A stretch of DNA of 21,883 nt, from contig JAKAWF010000028.1 in assembly GCA_021817025.1 (NCBI GenBank), forward strand, positions 1 through 21,883, given 5' to 3'. Below are positions 1 through 7,796 of this stretch, one piece after another (the stretch's first letter is position 1; every line of letters begins with the position of its first letter). Made by a program: the position numbers and the translations under genes. Under the pieces are notes generated by a model. The model was not told the origin of the DNA, searched no databases, and saw only the letters and a program-made list of their open reading frames with translations. The stretch is from a bacterium. GTDB taxonomy: Bacteria > Chloroflexota > Dormibacteria > UBA8260 > Bog-877.

Positions 1-105
1 GATGTCCCCGGTGAGCACCTTGCGCCGGTACTTCGGGCACCACACCACGTGGTACGCGCAGCGGAACGTGATGTTGGCATTCGACCGTAGCGTTGCACCA
101 GCCAC
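1..105 (-). mobile_element. tnpA: IS200/IS605-family transposase TnpA, N-terminal fragment cut by window edge
   Basis: Reading the minus strand from a GTG at 105 gives 35 residues that contain CAYHVVWCPKYRRKVLTGD. This is the characteristic N-terminus of the single-strand Y1 transposases of IS200/IS605 elements. The HUH and catalytic Tyr motifs would lie beyond base 1, so completeness cannot be judged. The reading frame has a stop at 133-135, and GTG 105 is the only start codon between it and the conserved part. A TATACT hexamer (minus strand, bases 113-118) lies 7 nt before this GTG with no Shine-Dalgarno sequence, so the transcript could be leaderless. The element lies directly downstream of rpiA. 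Confidence 0.85.
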
Positions 106-180
106 CGGGAACAGTATACGCCGCAGGCGAGTCTATGCCGCACGTCCGTTCCCCTGCACCTCTCCGCGCAACTCGCTCGA

Positions 181-201
181 CCCCATGGCTAAAGCCAGGG
201 G
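181..201 (-). repeat. Subterminal hairpin of the IS200/IS605 left end
   Basis: Bases 181-184 (CCCC) pair with 198-201 (GGGG), and TGGCT at 186-190 pairs with AGCCA at 193-197. This leaves one bulged A and a two-base loop. Imperfect palindromes of this kind close to the element end are what TnpA recognises in IS200/IS605 elements. It lies about 75 bp upstream of the tnpA start, on the expected side. The exact cleavage tetranucleotide cannot be fixed here. The element boundary should fall between this hairpin and the rpiA stop codon at 220-222. Confidence 0.7.
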
Positions 202-219
202 CTTGCGCTCGTCACGAGG

Positions 220-930
220 TCAGAGGACGGCGCGCTGCCGCTCCAGGTCCCCGAGGACAGTGACCGAGAGGCCGTCTGATACCAGAGCGGCCGTCGCGGT
301 CTTCAGGAAGAGGCCGTGTCCGAACACCCCCGGGATGACCGCCAGGGCGCCGGCCAGGTGCTCCGGGTCGAGTCGGCGGACCCGATAGGGGAGGTCCAGC
401 ACGAAGTTGCCGTTGTCGGTGACGAATGGCTCCCGGCCGCCCCGCCGGGCTGGGCGGCATCCCGCCAGCTGCTCCACCCGGGCCGCCGTGCCCTCCCAGT
501 CGAAGGGGAGGACCTCCAGGGGTACCGGGCGCTGCTCCCCCAATCGCTCGACCAGTTTGCTGGCGTCGGCTATGACCCAAAAGCGCCGGCTCCTCTCGGC
601 CACCACCTTCTCGCGGACCATGGCGCCGCCACCTCCCTTGATGAGGTCGAGGGCCGGGTCGATCTCGTCGGCGCCATCTATGTCGAGGTCGAGGGGGATC
701 GCGGTTGAAAAGACCACCTCGATCCCCATCGACCGGGCCTGCGCCTCAGTCGCGGCCGACGTGCACACGGCTGTGATCTCGAGGTCGTGGCCCAGGTGGG
801 GCCGGAGCGCCTCCAGGAAGGAGCTGGTGGTTCGCCCGGTGCCGAGGCCAAGCCGCATTCCGGGCCTGATCAGGGCCGCGGCATAGGCTCCCACCTGGGC
901 GACCGCGGCCTGGAAGTCGACGTCCGCCAC
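220..930 (-). CDS. rpiA: Ribose-5-phosphate isomerase A
   Basis: The 236-residue product interconverts ribose-5-phosphate and ribulose-5-phosphate in the non-oxidative pentose phosphate pathway, in the cytoplasm. Visible family motifs are GLGTGRTTSSF near residue 28 (phosphate-binding loop), DLDIDGADEID near 80 and the catalytic-site segment KGGGGAMVREK near 97. Length matches the family (about 220-235). It is the last gene of a minus-strand run ppk1 - PPOX protein - rpiA, beginning 4 nt after the stop of the preceding gene. An IS200/IS605 end lies within tens of bases of its stop codon, but the C-terminus looks intact. The ATG start at 930 is the natural one for the N-terminal helix. Confidence 0.95.
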   Translation of the reverse strand: MADVDFQAAVAQVGAYAAALIRPGMRLGLGTGRTTSSFLEALRPHLGHDLEITAVCTSAATEAQARSMGIEVVFSTAIPLDLDIDGADEIDPALDLIKGGGGAMVREKVVAERSRRFWVIADASKLVERLGEQRPVPLEVLPFDWEGTAARVEQLAGCRPARRGGREPFVTDNGNFVLDLPYRVRRLDPEHLAGALAVIPGVFGHGLFLKTATAALVSDGLSVTVLGDLERQRAVL

Positions 931-934
931 CAGA

Positions 935-1345
935 TCAGCCGAGGCGGACCGGGCCGGCCTGCGAGATGGTCAGGCGCAACAGCACCCGGTGTTCGTCGCG
1001 CATCGCCTGGCGGTACTCCTCCCAGTTGGGGTGCTCCCCCAGGACCCGGCGGTAGTAATCCTCCAGCAGGGGCAGAGCCTCGGGCAGGTGGACCACCTCG
1101 GCCGAGCCCCAGATCATGGCCCAGGGCCCGTAGAAGGAGTCGGTGAAGGCGACCAGCGCCGCTCTGGGGTCCCGCCTCAGGTTGAGGGTCTTGACCGCCT
1201 GCTCGCGGCTGCTGATCAGCACCCGTCCGCGCTCGTCCACCCCGGCCACCACGGGTGACATCTGGACCGTCTGGTCGCGCCGATAGGTGGCCAGCACGCA
1301 GCGATGGTTGTCAGCTAGGAATTGCCTAGCCTGTTCTGCGTTCAC
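935..1345 (-). CDS. PPOX-class (pyridoxamine 5'-phosphate oxidase-fold) flavin/F420-dependent protein
   Basis: This is a small split-barrel protein of about 136 residues. The N-terminal segment FLADNHRCVLATYRRDQTVQ, the SPVV motif, the strand containing VLISSRE and the following AVKTLNLRRDPRAALV match the PPOX/F420-dependent families, where this surface binds FMN or F420. The substrate cannot be told from sequence. I chose a GTG start at 1345 because GGAGG sits 5 nt upstream. An in-frame ATG at 1357 would add four residues but has no such site. The gene overlaps the 3' end of ppk1 by 20 nt and is followed 4 nt later by rpiA, so the three are probably co-transcribed. F420 use is common in Actinomycetota and Chloroflexota; FMN is the alternative cofactor. 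Confidence 0.85.
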   Translation of the reverse strand: MNAEQARQFLADNHRCVLATYRRDQTVQMSPVVAGVDERGRVLISSREQAVKTLNLRRDPRAALVAFTDSFYGPWAMIWGSAEVVHLPEALPLLEDYYRRVLGEHPNWEEYRQAMRDEHRVLLRLTISQAGPVRLG

Positions 1346-3536
1346 CGCCGCCTCCATTGCGCCGCGGGCCCTCCCAGCCGAGCGGCCTGGCCTTGGCGCG
1401 TTCGATCAACCTCTCCTGAATGCCCGGCTCCGAGGAGTCGGGCTCGACCCGACTCCAGCTGCCGTCCTCCGCCAGCCGCCAGCTCTGACGGCGATCCTGC
1501 CACATCATCTCCAGCACGTCCAGTGCCTCGCGGCGGGCCTGGGCGTCGTGCAGTGGCACCACGCACTCGACCCGTCGATAGAGATTGCGGCCCATCAGGT
1601 CCGAGCTGCCCATGAACACCTCCTGAGACCCGCCGTTCTCGAAGGCGAACACCCGGCCGTGCTCCAGGAAGCGGCCGATCACACTGTGCACCACCACGCT
1701 GGGGCTGAGGCCGGCGACCCCCGGACGCAGGGCGCAGATCCCCCTCACCAGGAGTCGAATGGGGAGCCCCTGCCGGGAGGCGTTGTAGATCGCCCGCATC
1801 GCCCGGCCGTCCGTGAGGCCGTTGACCTTGATGATGACCCCCGCGGGCCGGCCCTCTCGCAGGTGGCCCAACTCACGCTCCATCAACTCCTCAAATCTCT
1901 CGATGGCGTTGATGGGCGCCACCCACAGGTTGCGGTAGTCGCGCTTGCGGGAGTACCCGGTCAGGTAGTTGAAGAGGTCGGCCACCTCCTCGGTGATCTC
2001 GCGGCGGGCCGTGAGGAGTCCGAAGTCGGTGTACTGCCTGGCGGTCACCGCGTTGTAGTTGCCGGTCCCGATGTGCGCGTAGTAGCGCACCCCGCCCTCC
2101 TCCTGGCGCACCACCAGCACCAGTTTGGCATGGGTCTTGAGCCCGGGAACCCCATAGGCGACATGGGCCCCGACCTGCTCCAGCTGGCGCGCCCAGCGGA
2201 TGTTGTTCTGCTCATCGAAGCGGGCTTTGATCTCCACCAGCACCACTATTTGCTTGCCATCCTCAGCCGCCCTGGTCAGGGCTCCGATCACCGGGGTGTC
2301 GCCGCTGGTGCGGTAGAGGGTCTGCTTGATCGCGACCACCTTGGGGTCCCGCGCCGCCTGCTCGATGAAGCGCTCGGTGGTGGCGGCGAAGGAGTCGTAG
2401 GGATGCTGGACCAGGATGTCCCCGCGCCGGACCACGGCGAAGATGTCGGGGTCCTGGTCCTGAACGCTCAGCAGCCGGGGCGGAGTGGTGCCGCTGAACG
2501 CGGGGTAGGACAGGTCCGGGCGGTCGACCTCGTCGGCGACGCTGAAGAGTCCGGTCAGGTCCAGGACCCCGTCCACCGGCTGGATCTCATCCTGGCCGAC
2601 TCCCAGCTCCGTCTCCAGCATGCTTACCAGCTCGGGCGCCAAGGCGGGTCCGGTCTCGACGCGCACGATGGCACCGAAGCGGCGCTCCCGGAGCTCCTCC
2701 TCGATGGCGGAGAGCAGGTCGGGCTCGTCCTCATCGACGTCAAAGTCGGCGTCTCTGGTGATCCGGAAGACCCCGTGAGAGAGGATCTCCATGCCTGGGA
2801 AGAGCCGTCCGAGCCGCTCGGCGATGATCCGTTCCACGGGCACGAAGGGACCCTGGGTGCCGGCCCGGAAGAACCGCGGCAGGAACGATGGCACCTTGAC
2901 CCTTGCCACCCTGGGGGTCCGGTCACCGGGCTCGCCCAGGACCACCGCGATCGAGAGCGAGAGGTTGCTCAGGTAGGGGAAGGGATGCGCGGGGTCGATC
3001 GCCAAGGGGGTGAGCAATGGATAGAGGTGACGATCGAAGAAGTCGTCACAGCGAGCCCGCTCTGGGGCGGTCAGCGGCTCGCCCATCAGGAGCACGCGGA
3101 CCTGCTTGTCGGCCAGTGCCGGGACCACGTCGGTCAGCAGGCATTTGAGCTGGGCCGCCCCCAGCTCTTGACTGCGCGCGGTGATCGCCTGGATCTGTTC
3201 GGTGGCGGTCATCTGGTCGGCATGGGTGGCCTGCACGTGCTCGCCCAGCTGGCGCTTCAGGGAGGCCACCCGGATCATGTAGAACTCATCCAGGTTGTTG
3301 GCCGTGATCGCCAGGAACCGCAGCCGTTCCAGCAGCGGGACCCGGGCGTCCTGAGCCTCCGCCAGCACCCGGGCGTCGAACTCCAGCCAGCTCAGCTCGC
3401 GGTTGATATAGCTGGAGGGATCGCCGAGCGGATCCGAGGCGTTGGACGGACCCCCGGCGACGGCCCGCAGGCGGGCCGTCCGGGAGGGCTTGACCCGTCC
3501 CGCTGGCCGTTTCCGCCGCACAGGGTCGTCCGCCAC
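1326..3536 (-). CDS. ppk1: Polyphosphate kinase 1
   Basis: The 736-residue product reversibly polymerises the gamma-phosphate of ATP into inorganic polyphosphate. The N-terminal domain starts with YINRELSWLEF near residue 43, followed by ITANNLDEFYMIRV. The HIGTGNYN motif contains His488, which corresponds to the autophosphorylated histidine of E. coli PPK (His435). FLEHGRVFAFENGG contains His626, corresponding to E. coli His592. Length is usual for the family, with about 40 extra basic residues before the conserved start. The start codon is GTG at 3536. A TAGCGT hexamer lies 7 nt upstream and no Shine-Dalgarno is evident, so transcription may be leaderless. It is the first gene of the ppk1-PPOX-rpiA run and is divergent from the lipoprotein gene at 3640. 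Confidence 0.97.
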   Translation of the reverse strand: MADDPVRRKRPAGRVKPSRTARLRAVAGGPSNASDPLGDPSSYINRELSWLEFDARVLAEAQDARVPLLERLRFLAITANNLDEFYMIRVASLKRQLGEHVQATHADQMTATEQIQAITARSQELGAAQLKCLLTDVVPALADKQVRVLLMGEPLTAPERARCDDFFDRHLYPLLTPLAIDPAHPFPYLSNLSLSIAVVLGEPGDRTPRVARVKVPSFLPRFFRAGTQGPFVPVERIIAERLGRLFPGMEILSHGVFRITRDADFDVDEDEPDLLSAIEEELRERRFGAIVRVETGPALAPELVSMLETELGVGQDEIQPVDGVLDLTGLFSVADEVDRPDLSYPAFSGTTPPRLLSVQDQDPDIFAVVRRGDILVQHPYDSFAATTERFIEQAARDPKVVAIKQTLYRTSGDTPVIGALTRAAEDGKQIVVLVEIKARFDEQNNIRWARQLEQVGAHVAYGVPGLKTHAKLVLVVRQEEGGVRYYAHIGTGNYNAVTARQYTDFGLLTARREITEEVADLFNYLTGYSRKRDYRNLWVAPINAIERFEELMERELGHLREGRPAGVIIKVNGLTDGRAMRAIYNASRQGLPIRLLVRGICALRPGVAGLSPSVVVHSVIGRFLEHGRVFAFENGGSQEVFMGSSDLMGRNLYRRVECVVPLHDAQARREALDVLEMMWQDRRQSWRLAEDGSWSRVEPDSSEPGIQERLIERAKARPLGWEGPRRNGGGGERRTG

Positions 3537-3639
3537 GGCGCCTACGCTACTACGCCGCCCAGGCTGGTGGAGGTCCGGCCCCGGTGACGATCCAATGACC
3601 GGGAACCGCAGGTCCTCGTGCCCGCGCTACCATCTGGCC
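3537..3639. promoter_or_regulatory. Divergent promoter region between ppk1 and the lipoprotein gene
   Basis: This 103-bp gap lies between two divergent GTG starts. On the plus strand TACCAT (3628-3633) is 6 nt before GTG 3640. On the minus strand TAGCGT (3544-3549) is 7 nt before GTG 3536. Both spacings would put the start codon at or next to +1, as in leaderless genes. No good -35 hexamer or Shine-Dalgarno is visible on either side. The calls rest on spacing and weak TANNNT matches only. Confidence 0.35.
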
Positions 3640-4608
3640 GTGGTCCATAGGGCGCGGGCGGTGGCGATGGCGGCGGCGGCGGCGTCCGTAGGAGGGCTGG
3701 TGCTGGGCGGTTGCGGGACTTCGCCGGCCGCCCCCGTCGTGAGTCCTCGCGCGGTGGCGGCCAAGCTTCTGGGCACCGCCAACACCAGCGCCTTCGGCAC
3801 CAGCTTCCAGGCCACCTTCAAGGCCGGGGTGAATGTGACCATCTCCGGGGTCAACGGCCTGCCTGCCGCCAGCCTGCAGCCGTTGACCAAACTGCAGCAG
3901 GAACTGAATGCCTCCCCACTGAGCGGGACCATCGACTTCCAGAGCCCGACCGAGTTCCGGATCATCTACAGCCTGCCCGGCCTTCTCCCGGCGCCGCTCC
4001 AGCTGATCGAGGTGGGCGGCGGCGCCTACGCCAGCCTGGACGGGAGCCATTGGTACCTGCTGGGCGCGCCACCACTGGGTTCAAGTCAGGGCGTGCAACT
4101 GCCGTCCCAGGTGGCCAACCTCCCCTCGGAGCTGAAGAGTCTCGGCACCCTGGGCAAGGGGGTGGCGACTGTGACCAACATGGGGACCGAGTCCCGTGAC
4201 GGGATCCAGGTCGATCAGCTCAGGGTGGTCGTAAGCGGTGCCGGTCTCTCCCAGATCGTGAGCGGCGCCGCCGGTGCCCTGGGCAGCGGCGCGTCACCAT
4301 CCACTGGAGCTCAGATCTCAGGCCTCTCCCAGCTCCTTCAGTTCAACCAGGCGACCGGCGACATCTACATCGCCACCAAGACCCACCTTCCCCAGCAGGA
4401 AAGCCTGAGCGCCGGTGTGACCGTCAATCTGGGGGCACTCGGCCTGCTGGCCCCCAGTCAGACCCCGGCGCCGCAGGGAACCATCGGCGTGAGCCTGAAC
4501 TTCGCGGTCGACTACGGCCAATACGGAGCCAGCTTCTCAATTCAGAAGCCGACCGACATCCTGCCCGGCCCCCTGCCTTTGCCCAGCTCCCTCAGCCAGG
4601 TCCCTTAG
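3640..4608 (+). CDS. Secreted lipoprotein, LppX/LprG-like (function unknown)
   Basis: The 322-residue product has a lipoprotein signal: Arg residues, a hydrophobic Ala/Val/Gly stretch and the lipobox LGGC with Cys25. It should be exported and anchored in the outer leaflet of the cell membrane. The mature part has repeated beta-strand-like segments (SGTIDFQSPTEFRIIYSL, GGAYASLDGSHWYLLG, GIQVDQLRVVV) and Ser/Ala/Gly-rich linkers. This is reminiscent of LppX/LprAFG-type lipoproteins that bind lipids, but I recognise no diagnostic motif. I chose GTG 3640 because it gives a signal peptide of normal length. The reading frame stays open upstream, and ATG 3595 is an alternative that would make an unusually long n-region. 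The last 17 bases overlap the 3' end of gatD on the other strand. Confidence 0.7.
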   Translation: MVHRARAVAMAAAAASVGGLVLGGCGTSPAAPVVSPRAVAAKLLGTANTSAFGTSFQATFKAGVNVTISGVNGLPAASLQPLTKLQQELNASPLSGTIDFQSPTEFRIIYSLPGLLPAPLQLIEVGGGAYASLDGSHWYLLGAPPLGSSQGVQLPSQVANLPSELKSLGTLGKGVATVTNMGTESRDGIQVDQLRVVVSGAGLSQIVSGAAGALGSGASPSTGAQISGLSQLLQFNQATGDIYIATKTHLPQQESLSAGVTVNLGALGLLAPSQTPAPQGTIGVSLNFAVDYGQYGASFSIQKPTDILPGPLPLPSSLSQVP

Positions 4609-5404
4609 CGGCCAGGCCGTGGCCCAGCAGCCGCAAGCGCGACACGCGATCGGGATGCAGAGTCTTGGCGATCGCCTCGACGCGGGCATCCTCCTCCAGG
4701 GAGTCGTCCAAGGGAGGTAGCTCGGCAGTCTGGCCGATCCGGGCGAGAGCCGCGCCCAGCCACCAGTCGGCGAGCTCTGGGTTCTTGGGCAGCAGGGGCC
4801 CGTGCAGGTAGGTGCCCAGCACGTTGCCAGCCCAGGCACCTTCGAATCCACTGTTGCCGCTGTTGCCCCGGCCCTGCACCACCCGGCCCAGGGGCGCCAG
4901 CCCAGGTTCCAGCTCGGTTCGACCGCTGTGGTTCTCGAACCCGACCAGGAGTGGCTGGCGCAGGCCCAGCGCCGGATCGGCCTCGACCAGGAGGTTGCCA
5001 ACCAAGCGTTCCGAGCCCGCGACCGTGCGCATTGGAAGGAGTCCCAGCCCTGGGATTCGGGTGCCGTCCTGGGTGAGGTAGTGGCTGCCGAGCAGTTGGA
5101 AGCCGGCGCAGACTGCCAGCAGGGGGGCTCCGCCGGACACCGCCTGCCGGAGCGCGGGTCCCTTGGCCCGGACCAGGTCCTGCGCGACTCTGACCTGGTC
5201 CAGATCCTGGCCCCCGCCGATGAAGAAGCCGGAGCAGGTGGGGATCAGGCCGGCGTCCTGATCGGCGAGCCCGATCGTCACCACCTCCAGGGCGAGTCCC
5301 CGGCGGCGGGCGCGCCGGGCCAGCGCCAACACGTTGCCGCGGTCCCCATACAGGTTCATCTCACGGGGATAGAGCAGACCCAGCACCAGCGTCCGCTGGC
5401 TCAT
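4592..5404 (-). CDS. gatD: Lipid II isoglutaminyl synthase, glutamine amidotransferase subunit GatD
   Basis: The 270-residue product releases ammonia from glutamine for MurT, which amidates the alpha-carboxyl of D-Glu in the lipid II stem peptide. It is a class I glutaminase of the CobB/CobQ type. The nucleophile is Cys99 in LLAVCAGFQLLG, the catalytic His is His201 in GTYLHGPLLPKNP, and GGGQDLDQ and ENHSGRT are also conserved. The ATG at 5404 overlaps the murT stop codon (ATGA), indicating translational coupling. Length is slightly above S. aureus GatD (about 243) because of a C-terminal extension after residue 225. A longer reading frame upstream of 5404 is only the shadow of murT. It converges with the lipoprotein gene and overlaps it by 17 bp. 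Confidence 0.93.
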   Translation of the reverse strand: MSQRTLVLGLLYPREMNLYGDRGNVLALARRARRRGLALEVVTIGLADQDAGLIPTCSGFFIGGGQDLDQVRVAQDLVRAKGPALRQAVSGGAPLLAVCAGFQLLGSHYLTQDGTRIPGLGLLPMRTVAGSERLVGNLLVEADPALGLRQPLLVGFENHSGRTELEPGLAPLGRVVQGRGNSGNSGFEGAWAGNVLGTYLHGPLLPKNPELADWWLGAALARIGQTAELPPLDDSLEEDARVEAIAKTLHPDRVSRLRLLGHGLAAKGPG

Positions 5405-6819
5405 GAGCCGCTCCCGAAGGGCTGGCTCGCTCCCGCGCGCACCAGCAGACGGTGCCAGCTGAGCATCGCGGTGTAGGTGAGCAGGGCCGGCGCCGGCACC
5501 CCGGGCCTGGCCATCTGGGCCAGAGCGCTGAGCGCCTCCTCGGGGTCCGGGCACACCCTGATGAGGGCCTGGTCGAAACCGGCATAGGCGAGCCGCAGAA
5601 CCAGGTCCCGGCTCCGGGTGCCCGATGCCACCACCGTCAGGCTGCGGGCCCGCGCGAGGAGTTCCAGATCGACGTCCCAGATCCAGGAGATGTCGCGCCC
5701 GTCGGCAATCCCGTCGTTGAGGGCGATGGCGATGACCGGGCTGGAGTCCAGCGCCGCCAACGAAGCCAGGTTCTCGCCCATGCCGGCTGGGTTCTTGGCC
5801 AGCATGAGTCGCACCTGCGCTCCCTTCCAGACCGCCAGCTGGGAGCGTCCGAAGGCGGGCTCGAACGAGGCCAAGGCGGAGCTGACCTGGGCGCCGGCCG
5901 CGCCCATCGCGGTGGCGGTGGCGAAGGCCGCCGCCACGTTGGCGGCCTGGAAGATGCCTCCGAGCCGTACGGAGACATCGGTGGAGGCCCCCCGGGCGTC
6001 CCGGATGACGACCTCCAGGGAGTCCAGCCCGGACGGTCGGATCTCGCTCGCGCGCACGTGCGGTTGGGGCCTTTGGAACCCGCAGTCGGGACAGGCGTAC
6101 ACCCCGCAGTGGGCGTAGTAGACCGCACTGAAGGCCAGCTCGCCCCGGCAGCGCGGGCAAACCCTCGCATCCGCGACCACCGGCAGGGTCGCCTGGGCGG
6201 CCCGGGGGTCGTCCAGGCCGAAGAGGATCCGCGCGCGGTTGGCGCGACCGCCCGACTCCGCTCCGATCGCCGCCACCCGGGGGTCGTCGGCGTTGCCCAC
6301 CCAGAAGCTGGTCAGGGGCAGCGCGGCGACGGCCGCTTCCAGGCGGCGCGCGATCTGGTCCACTTCGAAGGACCGGTCCAGCTGGTCGCGAAAGGCATTC
6401 AGGACCACCAGCCCGCGGGGTTGGATCTCGGCCACGGCCTGGGGGGCACTCAGCTCATCGACCTCGAGGATCATCCAATCCGCCGCCACCCGACCGTGGC
6501 GGTCAGCTCGCTCCAGAGCCGCCGCGGTCAGGCCGAAGACGAGATTCGAGCCGCTGGGATTGCCGCCGACACGCCACCCAGCAGCGGCAGCGATGGTCCG
6601 CAGCATGGCCGCGGTGGAGGTCTTGCCGTTGGTGCCAGTCACCAGCACCGTGCCCACAGCGACCGTCGACGCCAGCTTGGCAAGCACTCTTGGATCGATT
6701 GCCCTCGCCACATCACCAGGCAGGGTTGTGCCGCCGCCCAGGCCAAGGCGCCGGGAGGCTCTCCCGGCGAACTTGCCAAGGCCGACCGCGGCTCCCAGCC
6801 TCAGATCGGGTCCGGCCAC
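5401..6819 (-). CDS. murT: Lipid II isoglutaminyl synthase, Mur-ligase subunit MurT
   Basis: The 472-residue product is a Mur-ligase-fold ATPase that, with GatD, converts D-iGlu of lipid II to D-iGln. The P-loop TGTNGKTST lies at residues 61-69, followed by NPSGSN. EVDELSAPQAV (about 119-129) fits the Mur metal/ATP site. An inserted zinc ribbon is visible with Cys221, Cys224, Cys243 and Cys246, typical of MurT. The C-terminal DUF1727 region carries KNPAGMGENL, which contacts GatD in known structures. It overlaps ispE by 19 nt upstream and gatD by 4 nt downstream. The gene implies peptidoglycan with amidated stem peptides, a feature of monoderm lineages. Confidence 0.94.
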   Translation of the reverse strand: MAGPDLRLGAAVGLGKFAGRASRRLGLGGGTTLPGDVARAIDPRVLAKLASTVAVGTVLVTGTNGKTSTAAMLRTIAAAAGWRVGGNPSGSNLVFGLTAAALERADRHGRVAADWMILEVDELSAPQAVAEIQPRGLVVLNAFRDQLDRSFEVDQIARRLEAAVAALPLTSFWVGNADDPRVAAIGAESGGRANRARILFGLDDPRAAQATLPVVADARVCPRCRGELAFSAVYYAHCGVYACPDCGFQRPQPHVRASEIRPSGLDSLEVVIRDARGASTDVSVRLGGIFQAANVAAAFATATAMGAAGAQVSSALASFEPAFGRSQLAVWKGAQVRLMLAKNPAGMGENLASLAALDSSPVIAIALNDGIADGRDISWIWDVDLELLARARSLTVVASGTRSRDLVLRLAYAGFDQALIRVCPDPEEALSALAQMARPGVPAPALLTYTAMLSWHRLLVRAGASQPFGSGS

Positions 6820-7691
6820 CCTGGCTCCGAAAGAACGGTTCTGATGGCGGCCCCCGGGCAGGCCACAGCGACCGCCCTGGCCGTGCGGGCCGCCCGATCG
6901 GGGTCGTCAATGGGGGTGAAGAAGGCGCCGCCGCTTCCGGTCATCGCCCAGTCGGTGCCGGGGGTGCCCCGGCGCAGGGCGTCCAGCCGCTCCCTGAGCG
7001 CCGGGGAGACTCGCAGCGCCGCCGGCAGCAAGTCGCTGCCGTAGATGGTGGGATCCGGGGATGCGCCGGCGAGCAGCGAGTTGGCCAGGCGCTGGGCGCG
7101 AGACCCATCACCGAAGTCCGCGGGTTGGACCGCCGCGTAGGCGGAGGCGGTGGAGACCGCCGCCAGCACCACCACCAGGAACAGGCTGCTGGTGAGCGGG
7201 GGCAGGGTTGTCAGGAGCTCGCCAACTCCCCCCACCTGCGCCGCCCCGCCGACCAGGGCGAATGGGACATCGGCGCCGCAGGCGAGGGCCACCGACTCCA
7301 GCGCCGGCCGGGGAGCCCCGCCAGCCGCCAGGCGGATCACGGCGGCGGCATCGGCCGAGCCCCCGCCGAGGCCGCTCTGGGTGGGAATCCGCTTCTCGAG
7401 CACGATCCGGCCCAGAGCCTCTCCCAGGCCCCGCTCTCGGAGCAGACCAGCTGCTCTCAGCACGATGTTGTCACGGCCGTGCGGAACCCGAGCCGCGTGG
7501 GGGCCGAAGACCAATAGCTGGCAGGGTTCTCTGGGCCCGGCCCGGGCCGGCAGTGGCTCCAACCCGATCACATCGCTCCACCCCACGGTGTGGGAGACCG
7601 CCGCCAGCTCGTGGTAGCCGTCGCCACGGCGACCGGTCAACTCCAAGACCAAGTTCAACTTGGCAGGGGCCTGCCCCAAGCGCAACACCAT
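6801..7691 (-). CDS. ispE: 4-(cytidine 5'-diphospho)-2-C-methyl-D-erythritol kinase
   Basis: The 296-residue GHMP-family kinase phosphorylates CDP-methylerythritol in the MEP pathway to isoprenoids. The N-terminal APAKLNLVLEL with its conserved Lys is diagnostic, followed by GDGYHELAAVSH. The GHMP glycine-rich loop is PTQSGLGGGSADAAAVI near residue 107, and the C-terminal MTGSGGAFFT matches motif III. Length is normal (about 280-310). The ATG at 7691 is divergent from rpsT. The gene overlaps murT by 19 nt, linking isoprenoid (bactoprenol) supply with cell-wall genes in one minus-strand operon. Confidence 0.95.
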   Translation of the reverse strand: MVLRLGQAPAKLNLVLELTGRRGDGYHELAAVSHTVGWSDVIGLEPLPARAGPREPCQLLVFGPHAARVPHGRDNIVLRAAGLLRERGLGEALGRIVLEKRIPTQSGLGGGSADAAAVIRLAAGGAPRPALESVALACGADVPFALVGGAAQVGGVGELLTTLPPLTSSLFLVVVLAAVSTASAYAAVQPADFGDGSRAQRLANSLLAGASPDPTIYGSDLLPAALRVSPALRERLDALRRGTPGTDWAMTGSGGAFFTPIDDPDRAARTARAVAVACPGAAIRTVLSEPGWPDPI

Positions 7692-7796
7692 GTCTACTCT
7701 AAGTGGTCCACGAGGCAGCTTGGTATACTGCGGCGTCGGGGTGGCGACTGGGCCAGGCCGTCCAGTCCCAGCGCCGTCATCGAGGTCGAGGAGAAA
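7692..7796 (+). promoter_or_regulatory. rpsT promoter and leader, with possible ispE promoter on the other strand
   Basis: An extended -10 element TGGTATACT ends at 7729, the best promoter match in the window; no convincing -35 accompanies it. The resulting leader of about 60 nt can fold: GGCG plus CTGGG (7743-7752, one bulged A) pairs with CCCAG plus CGCC (7767-7775). An alternative pairing is GACTGG with CCAGTC. GAGGAG just before TTG 7797 is the ribosome binding site. On the minus strand TAGAGT (7696-7701) sits 4 nt before the ispE ATG and might serve as its -10; this is weak. Confidence 0.5.

Noticed and set aside
1287..3587. 766-residue open frame on the plus strand opposite ppk1
   Set aside because: It is rich in Gly, His, Asp and Val in the manner of antisense frames in GC-rich genes, has no motif, and covers a well-supported ppk1.
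5452..7044. 530-residue plus-strand frame opposite murT
   Set aside because: Low-complexity antisense frame; murT has complete P-loop and zinc-ribbon motifs.
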